A DNA stretch of 64,000 bases from the NCBI GenBank assembly GCA_023667845.1, contig JAMPIU010000144.1:1-64000 (forward strand), written 5' to 3'. A program made the position numbers and the translations under genes. The first letter of the stretch is position 1. Every line of letters starts with the position of its first letter. Origin of the DNA: Dehalobacter sp. GTDB taxonomy: Bacteria; Bacillota; Desulfitobacteriia; Desulfitobacteriales; Syntrophobotulaceae. Below are positions 16,339 to 23,776 of the stretch, piece after piece. Under the pieces are notes generated by a model that was given only the letters and a program-made list of their open reading frames with translations, searched no databases and was not told the origin of the DNA.

Positions 16339-17670
16339 ATGGACTTAAGTAATGAGAACACAAAGAACCTGGAAGAAAAAAAGAGTATCCCGAAGAAACT
16401 AAGCAGGAGGTTTTTTTTGAAAACCTCACTGGGAATGGGGGTTGGGGTAGCGGGTGCAGCCTTACTGGGGAATCAGTTGACGGGGGTTCCGGGAGTGGAC
16501 AGGATAGCTGAAGCGGCGGATATTGTACAGCATAATGATATGCCCGTTGAAATTTCAGCCGATTACAAGCGGTATGATCAGTGTAAAAATGTTATTATGC
16601 GCTCTTATGCGGGAGATCCGGTAACAGCCCCCTTGTTCGCCCGTTATTTCGGTCAACATACCGGGGAATTTCCTTCAAAAGAAGGACCGGGCAGGGGCAG
16701 GCTTGAGGACGCCTTGATGGCGGGCGCGGGATCTATTGAGGGTGATATTAATGGTTATCATTCTCCAGGGTTTGCTTCACAAGGACTATTATATAAATGG
16801 GACTATCCAGTAAATCCCGATGTATATAAATTTGACAGCCCTGAGCTTGCGAGCAAGGCTGTTAAAAAAGCGGCAGAATTTTGCGGAGCAAGCTTGGTCG
16901 GGATAGCCCCATATGACGAACGTTGGGTCTTTGAAACTGTTTTCGATATGAAAACAATGAAAGGTGTTCCGAACGTATTGCCTTTTAAGCCTACGAATGT
17001 GGTCGTTATGGCTCTGGAAATGAGCTATGAAGGATTTCAAGGGGCTCCGGATTTTCTCGAAATGGCGTCAACAGCCAATATTTATTCCAATATGAGTGTT
17101 ACGGCGCATAAAGTAAGTGCTTTCATTCGGCGGTTAGGTTATCACGCCATTGCTTGCGGCAATGATACGGCTTTGAGCGTTCCGCTGGCTGTCCAAGCCG
17201 GTTTGGGAGAATTGAGCAGAATTGGTATTCTTCTTACTCCTGAATTCGGGCCAAGAGTTAGGATATGCAAAGTGTTTACAGATTTGCCGTTAGCTATTGA
17301 CAAGCCGATTACTTTTGGAGCAATGGAATTTTGCAAAAACTGCAGAAAATGCGCGGATGCCTGTCCTTCAGGTGCGATATCCAAAGAGAAAGAACCCAGC
17401 TTTGATGTTTCAACCGTTTCGACAAATGGTGGTGTGAAGAAATGGGCTATGGACTGCGAGAAATGTTTATCCCAGTGGGCAGAAGTCGGTACTGACTGCG
17501 GTATTTGTATTAAAGTTTGTCCTTACAATAAAAGTGATGAATGGCATCATGATCTTGTCAGATTGGGGACAAGGACCCCTGCAAGGCCAGTCCTAAGATT
17601 CTTTGATGATTTGTTCGGTTATGGCAAGATTAGCGTTGAAGATGCAACAAAGGATTTCTGGAATAAATAG
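16339..17670 (+). CDS. rdhA: Reductive dehalogenase catalytic subunit
   Basis: 443 residues. A twin-arginine signal (SRRFFLKTSLGMGVGVAGAA, RR at 23-24) marks export across the membrane. The central domain carries the family blocks GASLVGIAPYDERWVF and GYHAIACGNDTALSVPLAVQ, then AGLGELSRIG and ICKVFTDLPLA of the corrinoid-binding core. Two Fe-S motifs end it: CKNCRKCADACPSG (~331-344) and CEKC-X10-CGICIKVCPY (~373-396). Such enzymes use cobamide and two Fe-S clusters to remove halogens from organohalides as a terminal respiratory step. The blocks are closer to PceA than to CprA by eye; the substrate cannot be told. AAAGGAGG lies ten bases before the ATG at 16339. The Tat signal and linked anchor exclude epoxyqueuosine reductase. 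Confidence 0.93.
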   Translation: MDLSNENTKNLEEKKSIPKKLSRRFFLKTSLGMGVGVAGAALLGNQLTGVPGVDRIAEAADIVQHNDMPVEISADYKRYDQCKNVIMRSYAGDPVTAPLFARYFGQHTGEFPSKEGPGRGRLEDALMAGAGSIEGDINGYHSPGFASQGLLYKWDYPVNPDVYKFDSPELASKAVKKAAEFCGASLVGIAPYDERWVFETVFDMKTMKGVPNVLPFKPTNVVVMALEMSYEGFQGAPDFLEMASTANIYSNMSVTAHKVSAFIRRLGYHAIACGNDTALSVPLAVQAGLGELSRIGILLTPEFGPRVRICKVFTDLPLAIDKPITFGAMEFCKNCRKCADACPSGAISKEKEPSFDVSTVSTNGGVKKWAMDCEKCLSQWAEVGTDCGICIKVCPYNKSDEWHHDLVRLGTRTPARPVLRFFDDLFGYGKISVEDATKDFWNK

Positions 17671-17697
17671 TAAGGTTGAATAAGGAGTGATATTAGT

Positions 17698-18009
17698 ATG
17701 ATTATTTTTTGGTTGATTCTGGGTGCACTTGTGGCATCGGCCTTTTGGTTTGTTTATTTAAAGTTCCAGGTAGCGGGAAAAATGTCCAAAACGAAGTGGG
17801 TATTGGCTCTAATATCTGTTTTATGGGGAGCTTTCACCATAGCATGGATTGTCAGCAGTTTGGCAGAGGCAGAAATTCAAGCTGCCGGTATGGGATTACT
17901 GATATTTGGAGGAATTTTCCTCTGTCTTATTCTTCTTACGGTTAAATGGAATGATTTAATATCCAAATTAACTTTTAAAAATAATGCGAAAGATAGTGCA
18001 ATTTCATAA
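17698..18009 (+). CDS. rdhB: Reductive dehalogenase membrane anchor
   Basis: 103 residues with three predicted membrane segments (~1-20, 34-54, 64-86). The EIQAAGMGLLIFGG block matches the conserved Q-A-I-G-M-G-F signature of PceB/CprB proteins. It is thought to hold the exported RdhA at the outer face of the cytoplasmic membrane. It starts 27 bp after rdhA with AAGGAGTG upstream, so the two are translated from one mRNA. Confidence 0.9.
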   Translation: MIIFWLILGALVASAFWFVYLKFQVAGKMSKTKWVLALISVLWGAFTIAWIVSSLAEAEIQAAGMGLLIFGGIFLCLILLTVKWNDLISKLTFKNNAKDSAIS

Positions 18010-18032
18010 GTAGAAATAAGGTATAAGCAATA

Positions 18033-19241
18033 ATGAAAGCATTTAGGAAATTTGTCACTTTAGCAGCAATACTTGTATTACTTGTAGCCTTGGGCTTCAG
18101 TTGGACTCAGACAGAAAAAGACTTGCAGCCATTTTTGATAAAAGCCCTTCCTGAAGCCCAAGTTTTTAAAAAAGTTAATTCTTCTCCGTCGATATATCAA
18201 GGAATAAAAAACCGTAACGGTAACGAAGAAAAAGTTGGCTACGTGGTAATAGACGAAGCTGTTGCTTACGGTGGACCCATTGTAATCGTAACCGGAATCG
18301 ATCTGCAGGGAAAAATCGTCGGGGTAATTATTGCAGATCATAAGGATACGCCTTCCTACATTCAAAAGATCACAGAGAAGAAATATCTTGAACAGTTTAT
18401 TGGTAAGATAATTGTCGCCCCTTTGTCTATTGATAAAGACATTGACCGTATTTCGGGTGCTACTTATTCCTCAAAGGGTATTGCCAAAGCTGTCTCCAAG
18501 GGAAGCCATGAAGTAGCCCGAAGGCAATTTGGACTGGTTGTTCAGGATGATGAGGAGGAACCGTTTAAATTTGGCGCAAAAGAAATAGCTGTTATTGTAT
18601 TGGTCGCATTAATGTTGATTGGAGTTGCACTCAAACGGAGAAGACTACGCTGGGTTACACTTATCAGCAGTTTAGTCTTGATTGGCTTTTGGTACAATAC
18701 ACCTGTTTCTCTTGCGAATATTGCAGGACTTTTAATGGGCCATTTTCCACCCTTCCATGAAAATCTGGTTTGGTATGTATTCTTGATTGGAATTCCGTTG
18801 ATCACTTTAACACTAGGAAAGAATGTATACTGTTTTTGGCTTTGTCCTTTTGGTGCCTTGCAGGAATTAACTGCAAAAATCGGCGGCGGCAAATTCAAAT
18901 GCTGCAATAAGTCAATCGAAACAAAAATAGCCAAATTACGGTATGTACTGGTATACATGGCCCTTATAGGGGCTTTTTTAACCAAAACGCCTAGTTTTGC
19001 AGGGTATGAACCTTTTTCCACCTTATTTGGCAGGCAGGGGTTCGGTATTCAGTGGCTTATTTTACCGGTAGTTTTTTTTGCCTCTTTTTTTATACAAAGA
19101 TTCTGGTGCAGGTTTTTTTGCCCAGGACTGTTAATCAACGAGATAATATTGCATCTCAGAAAATGGATAAAAAAGATGTCGGACAAAATTGTATTGTACC
19201 CTGCTAACCAAATAAAAATGCACATTAAACATCGAGGTTAA
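18033..19241 (+). CDS. rdhC: RdhC, FMN-binding NosR/NirI-type membrane protein
   Basis: 402 residues. An N-terminal membrane segment is followed by a peripheral FMN-binding domain (~45-165) with the flavinylation motif SGATYSSKG, covalent FMN being expected on the Thr near residue 143. Then come five or so membrane spans with two cysteine motifs, CFWLCPFGALQE and RFWCRFFCPG, of the NosR/NirI kind; they do not make full CX2CX2CX3CP ferredoxin motifs. PceC-like proteins are proposed to pass electrons from menaquinol to the dehalogenase or to help its maturation. No strong ribosome site is seen; an AAGGT lies about ten bases before the ATG. Confidence 0.9.
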   Translation: MKAFRKFVTLAAILVLLVALGFSWTQTEKDLQPFLIKALPEAQVFKKVNSSPSIYQGIKNRNGNEEKVGYVVIDEAVAYGGPIVIVTGIDLQGKIVGVIIADHKDTPSYIQKITEKKYLEQFIGKIIVAPLSIDKDIDRISGATYSSKGIAKAVSKGSHEVARRQFGLVVQDDEEEPFKFGAKEIAVIVLVALMLIGVALKRRRLRWVTLISSLVLIGFWYNTPVSLANIAGLLMGHFPPFHENLVWYVFLIGIPLITLTLGKNVYCFWLCPFGALQELTAKIGGGKFKCCNKSIETKIAKLRYVLVYMALIGAFLTKTPSFAGYEPFSTLFGRQGFGIQWLILPVVFFASFFIQRFWCRFFCPGLLINEIILHLRKWIKKMSDKIVLYPANQIKMHIKHRG

Positions 19242-19242
19242 A

Positions 19243-19344
19243 ATGAAAAGTAAAATATGCCTCAAAGATTTACTGTTTATCGTATTAATTTCTGCAGTTG
19301 TCATTATGATTCTAATCAGCCAAAAGAGTATCCCTTTATATTAA
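19243..19344 (+). CDS. 33-residue single-span membrane peptide after rdhC
   Basis: MKSKICLKDLLFIVLISAVV and further hydrophobic residues, ending SQKSIPLY. It has a basic N-terminus and one membrane segment. It begins one base after the rdhC stop codon; GAGGTTA upstream can serve as ribosome site. I know of no described family. It could be a small subunit of the rdh complex or a chance frame; its tight spacing and good membrane profile favour the first. Confidence 0.5.
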   Translation: MKSKICLKDLLFIVLISAVVIMILISQKSIPLY

Positions 19345-19392
19345 GATAATGAAAAAATAACGGGTAAATAAAATCAGAAAGGATTAGAAGTT

Positions 19393-20307
19393 ATGCTTAA
19401 ATCAAAAACATTGATTGATGTACACCATCATGCGTTTCTTCCCGAAATGGTTGCTGAAGCGAAGCGCAGCGGAATGCAAGTAGCGGAGTGGAATATTGAT
19501 TACGATCGTGAGGTTATGGAGCGCCTGGGAGTTACGGGGGCCTTGCTATCGCTCCCGGCGCCTTCTCCAGCTAAAATTGTTCGCCAGATCAATATTTTCA
19601 TGGGAGAAATATGCGCAAAGGATCCGAACCACTATGGTCTCCTGGCGAGCCTTCCCTGCCTGAGTGTCGATGACGCCTTAAATGAGATTGCTTATGCCTA
19701 TGATGACCTTAATGCTGATGGCTTTATCCTCTTAAGCAATTACAACGGCGTTTATCTCGGTGATGAGCGTATGGAGGAAATTTTAGCGGAACTAAACAGG
19801 CGGGCGGCAGTCGTCTTTGTTCATCCCGGCAAGCCTGCCGGCGACAATCTGCCTTTATTTGGGCGGGATATTGCAGTTTACGAATTTCCGTTTGATACAA
19901 CCCGATCAATAATGGATCTCGTTTACAAGGGAAAGATCGAAAAATACCCCAATATTCGCTGGATTATTGCCCATGCCGGAGGGACAATCCCATATCTTGC
20001 TCATCGTTTGAGTATTGCTAAAGAATGGAACGGTATCACCCAATCTCCCGCGGAGGTGCTGGCGCCTCTAAGCACGCTTTATTATGAGCTGGCGCTCTCA
20101 GCTTCTCCCTATTCAATCCCCGCCTTGAAAAAATTGGCTGGAGCATCCCATGTCCTTTTCGGGACGGATTTTCCTATGAGGCTTGAAAAAGGTATAGCCC
20201 AAAGCGTAACGGATATTGCTGATAACCTTGGCCTGGAAGAGGATGAACAACATATGATTGCAGCAGAAACCGCATTAAAGCTTTTTCCGCGTTTTGTAAA
20301 AAACTAA
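19393..20307 (+). CDS. Amidohydrolase-2 family protein, possible aromatic acid decarboxylase
   Basis: 304 residues with the TIM-barrel amidohydrolase-2 layout of ACMSD, gamma-resorcylate and 5-carboxyvanillate decarboxylases. Metal ligands are seen: HxH in DVHHHAFLP (9-11), His in FVHPGKPAG (~142), His in IIAHAGG (~195) and Asp in FGTDFPM (~257). These enzymes decarboxylate hydroxy-aromatic acids or hydrolyse amides and lactones. It lies between the rdh genes and the molybdenum hydroxylase genes, suggesting work on the same, perhaps haloaromatic, substrate. AAAGGATTAG precedes the ATG. Confidence 0.8.
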   Translation: MLKSKTLIDVHHHAFLPEMVAEAKRSGMQVAEWNIDYDREVMERLGVTGALLSLPAPSPAKIVRQINIFMGEICAKDPNHYGLLASLPCLSVDDALNEIAYAYDDLNADGFILLSNYNGVYLGDERMEEILAELNRRAAVVFVHPGKPAGDNLPLFGRDIAVYEFPFDTTRSIMDLVYKGKIEKYPNIRWIIAHAGGTIPYLAHRLSIAKEWNGITQSPAEVLAPLSTLYYELALSASPYSIPALKKLAGASHVLFGTDFPMRLEKGIAQSVTDIADNLGLEEDEQHMIAAETALKLFPRFVKN

Positions 20308-20400
20308 AGTGATTCATGGAAGTTGATCAATCGCTTGAACACATTTGGGATCAATATAACGAATATTACTGATCTACTATTTATAAGGAAGGAGAGGAAA

Positions 20401-20793
20401 ATGAAGATTGCAATAGCTGCCGATGGTTGTGATATGGAGAGTAAGGTTACGGCTAAATTTGCTGATGCCTGCTGGTTATTAATTGTAGAAATGGATCGGC
20501 AGCGTATTTGCGAAAAAGTTCGCAGGGGAAGTCAAGATACGGAAAATGAAGAGTTCGCAAAAATAATTGTTCAGAGAAATTGCGAGTCGGTGATTTGCGG
20601 TGAAATTGAGCGGATACCGTTTGAGATACTCGCCGCGGCAGGAGTAACGCGATCATTGGGTGCCGGGCTTACGATACCGGATGCTATTGAACATGAGAAT
20701 ATGTTAGAACTTATTACCGATCATATTGGCGGTACCGGTCACGATTCCCATTCGCATCATGCGGAAACCTGTTCCTGCGGGCATGACGAATGA
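20401..20793 (+). CDS. NifX/NifB-C-type cofactor-binding protein with His/Cys tail
   Basis: 130 residues. The dinitrogenase iron-molybdenum cofactor-binding fold (RNase H-like) is seen from MKIAIAADGCDMESKVTAKFADACWLLIVE to about residue 105. A 20-residue tail rich in His and Cys (GHDSHSHHAETCSCGHDE) follows and suggests metal handling. Similar proteins accompany molybdenum-enzyme and Fe-S operons outside nif. The ATG at 20401 is used because AAGGAAGGAGAGG lies just upstream. It directly precedes the molybdenum hydroxylase gene and may help insert or store Mo or Fe-S units; this is inference. Confidence 0.8.
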   Translation: MKIAIAADGCDMESKVTAKFADACWLLIVEMDRQRICEKVRRGSQDTENEEFAKIIVQRNCESVICGEIERIPFEILAAAGVTRSLGAGLTIPDAIEHENMLELITDHIGGTGHDSHSHHAETCSCGHDE

Positions 20794-20858
20794 CCCGCCA
20801 GTCCGAACATTTGCTGAAAAACATGTCAATTCGGAATTAAAAGATTGGAGTGAATCTA

Positions 20859-23693
20859 ATGGCCTTAAGTAAAAAGTTTCTAAATATCAACGGAGTCGAC
20901 CGGATGTTTATCTGTGATCCGGAAAAAGACACTTTAGCGACTGCCCTAAGGAGATTAGGGCTGACAGGTACAAAGGTCGGCTGCGGCGTGGGACAGTGCG
21001 GGTCTTGTTCAATCATCCTGGATGGGAAAGTTGTACGTTCCTGTGCCCGTAAGATAAAAAATATCCCGGAATACGCCAAAGTAGAAACGATTGAGGGGAT
21101 TGGCACAGCCACTAACCTTCACCCGCTGCAGCAAGCCTTCATCACTTATGGAGGTGTCCAGTGCGGATTTTGTTCCCCGGGGTTCATTATGTCGGCGTTG
21201 GGGTTATTGAGAGAAAATGTCAATCCTACAAGGGAAGAAGTTCGCGATTGGTTCCAAAAACACCGTAATTTGTGTCGTTGTACAGGATATAAGCCTATCG
21301 TCGACGCTGTTATGGCCGCAGCCAAAGTAATGCGCGGCGAAGCCTCCATGAAAGATATCACGTTTGACATGGAAAAAACGAAAAATGGAATTTATGGCAC
21401 GGCTTTGCCCAGACCTTCCGCCTTGGCCAAGGTAACAGGACTGTGCGATTACGGTGACGACATTAAATATAAAATGCCTGAAGGCACCTTGCATTTAGCT
21501 GTTGTCCAGCCAAAAGTATCTTCTCATGCCAAGATCTTAAGTATAGATACAGCTCCCGCCGAGGCGGTGCCGGGCGTCTATAAAGTCGTAACGGCCAAAG
21601 ATGTTCAAGGTACAAACCGCATGCTGGCTCCAATTTTTAATCCGCGCTCCTTATTGAAAGGAAATGAATTTCCAATTATTGCCGACCAAAAAATATGCCG
21701 CTATGGGGATGTCGTCGCGGTAGTTATTGCGGATAGCGAGGAAATTGCCCGTGAGGCGGCCAAGAAAGTCATCGTTGAAATTGAATCGTTGCCGGAATAT
21801 ATGAACCTGTTAGATGCAGTTGTTCCTGATGCCATACCAATTCACGGACAAACTCCTAACATGTTTATGGTGGGAGCCCATATTAAAGGAGAAGACGCAA
21901 GCGAGGTCATTGATAATTCCTTTTGTTCTGTAGAAGGCAGTTTTTATTCCCCCAGGGAAGCTCATCTCTCTATTGAAGGCAATACTATGCAGGGCTACTG
22001 GGATGAACAAGGCAACATGACGATTCACTGCAAAACAATGGCGATTGGTTGGGCCCGGCATGAATTACCCGCCGGAGTTGGCATTCCAATTGAAAAATTA
22101 AGATTGATTGAAAATCCGACCGGAGGCAGTTTCGGTTGGGCATGCAGCGGACTTAACTATGCATTGATGGCAGTATGTCTGATGGTTGTAAAGGATAGAC
22201 CGTTAACACTTACTATGTCCTATGAAGAACATCAGCATTTTAGCGGCAAGCGGGCGCCGGGATATACCAACGGCAGGCTAGCCTGTGATGAAGCAGGCAA
22301 ACTGACTGCGATGGAATATGATATCGCCCTTGACCGCGGCGCTTTCGCCGACGAGGTAACTGCCGAGCAGTACAAAGCAATGTCTTCAATGGGTATGCAA
22401 TACGTCATTCCAAATATAGCCGGGATAGGAAGATGTGCTGTAACCAATCATACTTTCGGCACAGCTTATCGGGGTTTTGGAGCTGTACAGGCATATACCG
22501 CTTCTGAAGCAATGATGGATATGTTGGCTGAAAAAATGAGGATGGATCCGTTTGAATTCAGATATATCAATCTTCCCCGCGAGGGACAGACCAACAATAC
22601 AGGCCATCCTTTTAGAGATTATGTAATGCCAAATATAATGGATAAACTTCGTCCCTATTACCAGAAGGCGCTTGCTGAAGCAAAAGCGGCAAGCACACCG
22701 GAAGTTAAACGCGGTGTCGGCGTCGTTACCTCCATGTTTGGCGTGGCTATGGCCAATATGGATATGGCCGAAATTCATTTGGAATTAAATCCTGACGACA
22801 CGGTAACACATTTTAATACTTGGGAGGACCAGGGACAAGGCGGCGATATCGGTACTTTGACGGTTACGCATGAGGCATTAAAACCATTGGGGCTTTCCGT
22901 AGACCAAATCAGACTGCACATGAACGATAGTCATCTTTGCCCTGATTCCGGCGTTGCCGCAGCCAGCCGTTCTCATTTTATGACAGGAAACGCTGTTATA
23001 GACGCCGCCGAAAAACTCATAAGAGCGATGCGCAAGGATGATGGGACTTTCCGAACCTATGACGAGATGGTGGCGGAAGGCATTCCGACAAAATATGCTG
23101 GCAAGTCCAGCACAAGTTTCGCCGGCCCCAGTGTTAACCCTAATACGCTGGACGGCAATCCGTTCGCATCGCTCATGTATGGCGCTTTCATAGCCGAAGT
23201 GGCTGTCGAAGTATCCACAGGCAAAGCAACATGTCTGGGAATGACCGGGGTAGCCGATGTTGGCAGGATAGGGAATATCCTGTCAGTCGAAGGGCAGGCC
23301 TACGGCGGGCTTTCTCACGGTATTTCATTTGCTCTGCAGACCCAATACGAAGACGTTAAAAAACATGCCACGATGGCAGGCGCAGGAATTCCTTATATTA
23401 AGGACATCCCCGATAATATAAACATTATGTTCATGGACGATAATCCGAGAGCATGCGGTCCTTTCGGCTCCACAGGAGCATCGGAAGTCTTCCAGTGCAG
23501 CCAGCATATGGCGGTGATAAACGCGATCAATAACGCTGTGGGCGTCAGGATTTATGAACTTCCTGCCTCCCCGGAAAAAGTCAAGGCTGCTTTGGAAGCA
23601 AAGGCCAAAGGACAAGAGTTGAAACCGAAAAAATATTTCCTCGGTTCTGATTTTTATGATCAATTGGATTATTTGAAGGCAAACCCATTTTAG
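20859..23693 (+). CDS. Molybdenum hydroxylase, one-chain aldehyde oxidoreductase type
   Basis: 944 residues, similar in size and order to the single-chain Desulfovibrio aldehyde oxidoreductase. Residues 1-80 hold a plant-type [2Fe-2S] site (CGVGQCGSCSIIL); ~80-160 a second [2Fe-2S] domain (GGVQCGFCSPGF and CRCTGY). From ~190 the molybdopterin domains follow, with FGWACSG, TAYRGFGAVQAY, WEDQGQGGDIGTL and, near the end, PFGSTGASEVF, where the Glu is in the place of the catalytic base. No FAD domain is present, so electrons should leave through another protein, probably the next gene product. Substrate unknown: aldehydes or N-heterocycles. The ATG at 20859 has GGAG nine bases upstream. Confidence 0.9.
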   Translation: MALSKKFLNINGVDRMFICDPEKDTLATALRRLGLTGTKVGCGVGQCGSCSIILDGKVVRSCARKIKNIPEYAKVETIEGIGTATNLHPLQQAFITYGGVQCGFCSPGFIMSALGLLRENVNPTREEVRDWFQKHRNLCRCTGYKPIVDAVMAAAKVMRGEASMKDITFDMEKTKNGIYGTALPRPSALAKVTGLCDYGDDIKYKMPEGTLHLAVVQPKVSSHAKILSIDTAPAEAVPGVYKVVTAKDVQGTNRMLAPIFNPRSLLKGNEFPIIADQKICRYGDVVAVVIADSEEIAREAAKKVIVEIESLPEYMNLLDAVVPDAIPIHGQTPNMFMVGAHIKGEDASEVIDNSFCSVEGSFYSPREAHLSIEGNTMQGYWDEQGNMTIHCKTMAIGWARHELPAGVGIPIEKLRLIENPTGGSFGWACSGLNYALMAVCLMVVKDRPLTLTMSYEEHQHFSGKRAPGYTNGRLACDEAGKLTAMEYDIALDRGAFADEVTAEQYKAMSSMGMQYVIPNIAGIGRCAVTNHTFGTAYRGFGAVQAYTASEAMMDMLAEKMRMDPFEFRYINLPREGQTNNTGHPFRDYVMPNIMDKLRPYYQKALAEAKAASTPEVKRGVGVVTSMFGVAMANMDMAEIHLELNPDDTVTHFNTWEDQGQGGDIGTLTVTHEALKPLGLSVDQIRLHMNDSHLCPDSGVAAASRSHFMTGNAVIDAAEKLIRAMRKDDGTFRTYDEMVAEGIPTKYAGKSSTSFAGPSVNPNTLDGNPFASLMYGAFIAEVAVEVSTGKATCLGMTGVADVGRIGNILSVEGQAYGGLSHGISFALQTQYEDVKKHATMAGAGIPYIKDIPDNINIMFMDDNPRACGPFGSTGASEVFQCSQHMAVINAINNAVGVRIYELPASPEKVKAALEAKAKGQELKPKKYFLGSDFYDQLDYLKANPF

Positions 23694-23707
23694 GAACTCT
23701 CGATCCA

Positions 23708-23748
23708 TTGTGGAATACAGGCTCATTGTATGCGCCTGTATTCCACAA
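23708..23748 (+). promoter_or_regulatory. 15-bp perfect hairpin between two cistrons
   Basis: TTGTGGAATACAGGC (23708-23722) is perfectly complementary to 23734-23748 with an 11-base loop. It lies 15 bp after the hydroxylase stop. There is no T tract, so it may protect the upstream mRNA end or set the ratio of the two proteins. Confidence 0.6.
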
Positions 23749-23776
23749 CAGTCGAAAAACTTAAGAGGTATGTTCT

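Noticed and set aside
16339-17670. Epoxyqueuosine reductase (QueG) instead of reductive dehalogenase
   Set aside because: The two share corrinoid and Fe-S motifs, but here there is a Tat signal, and rdhB and rdhC follow.
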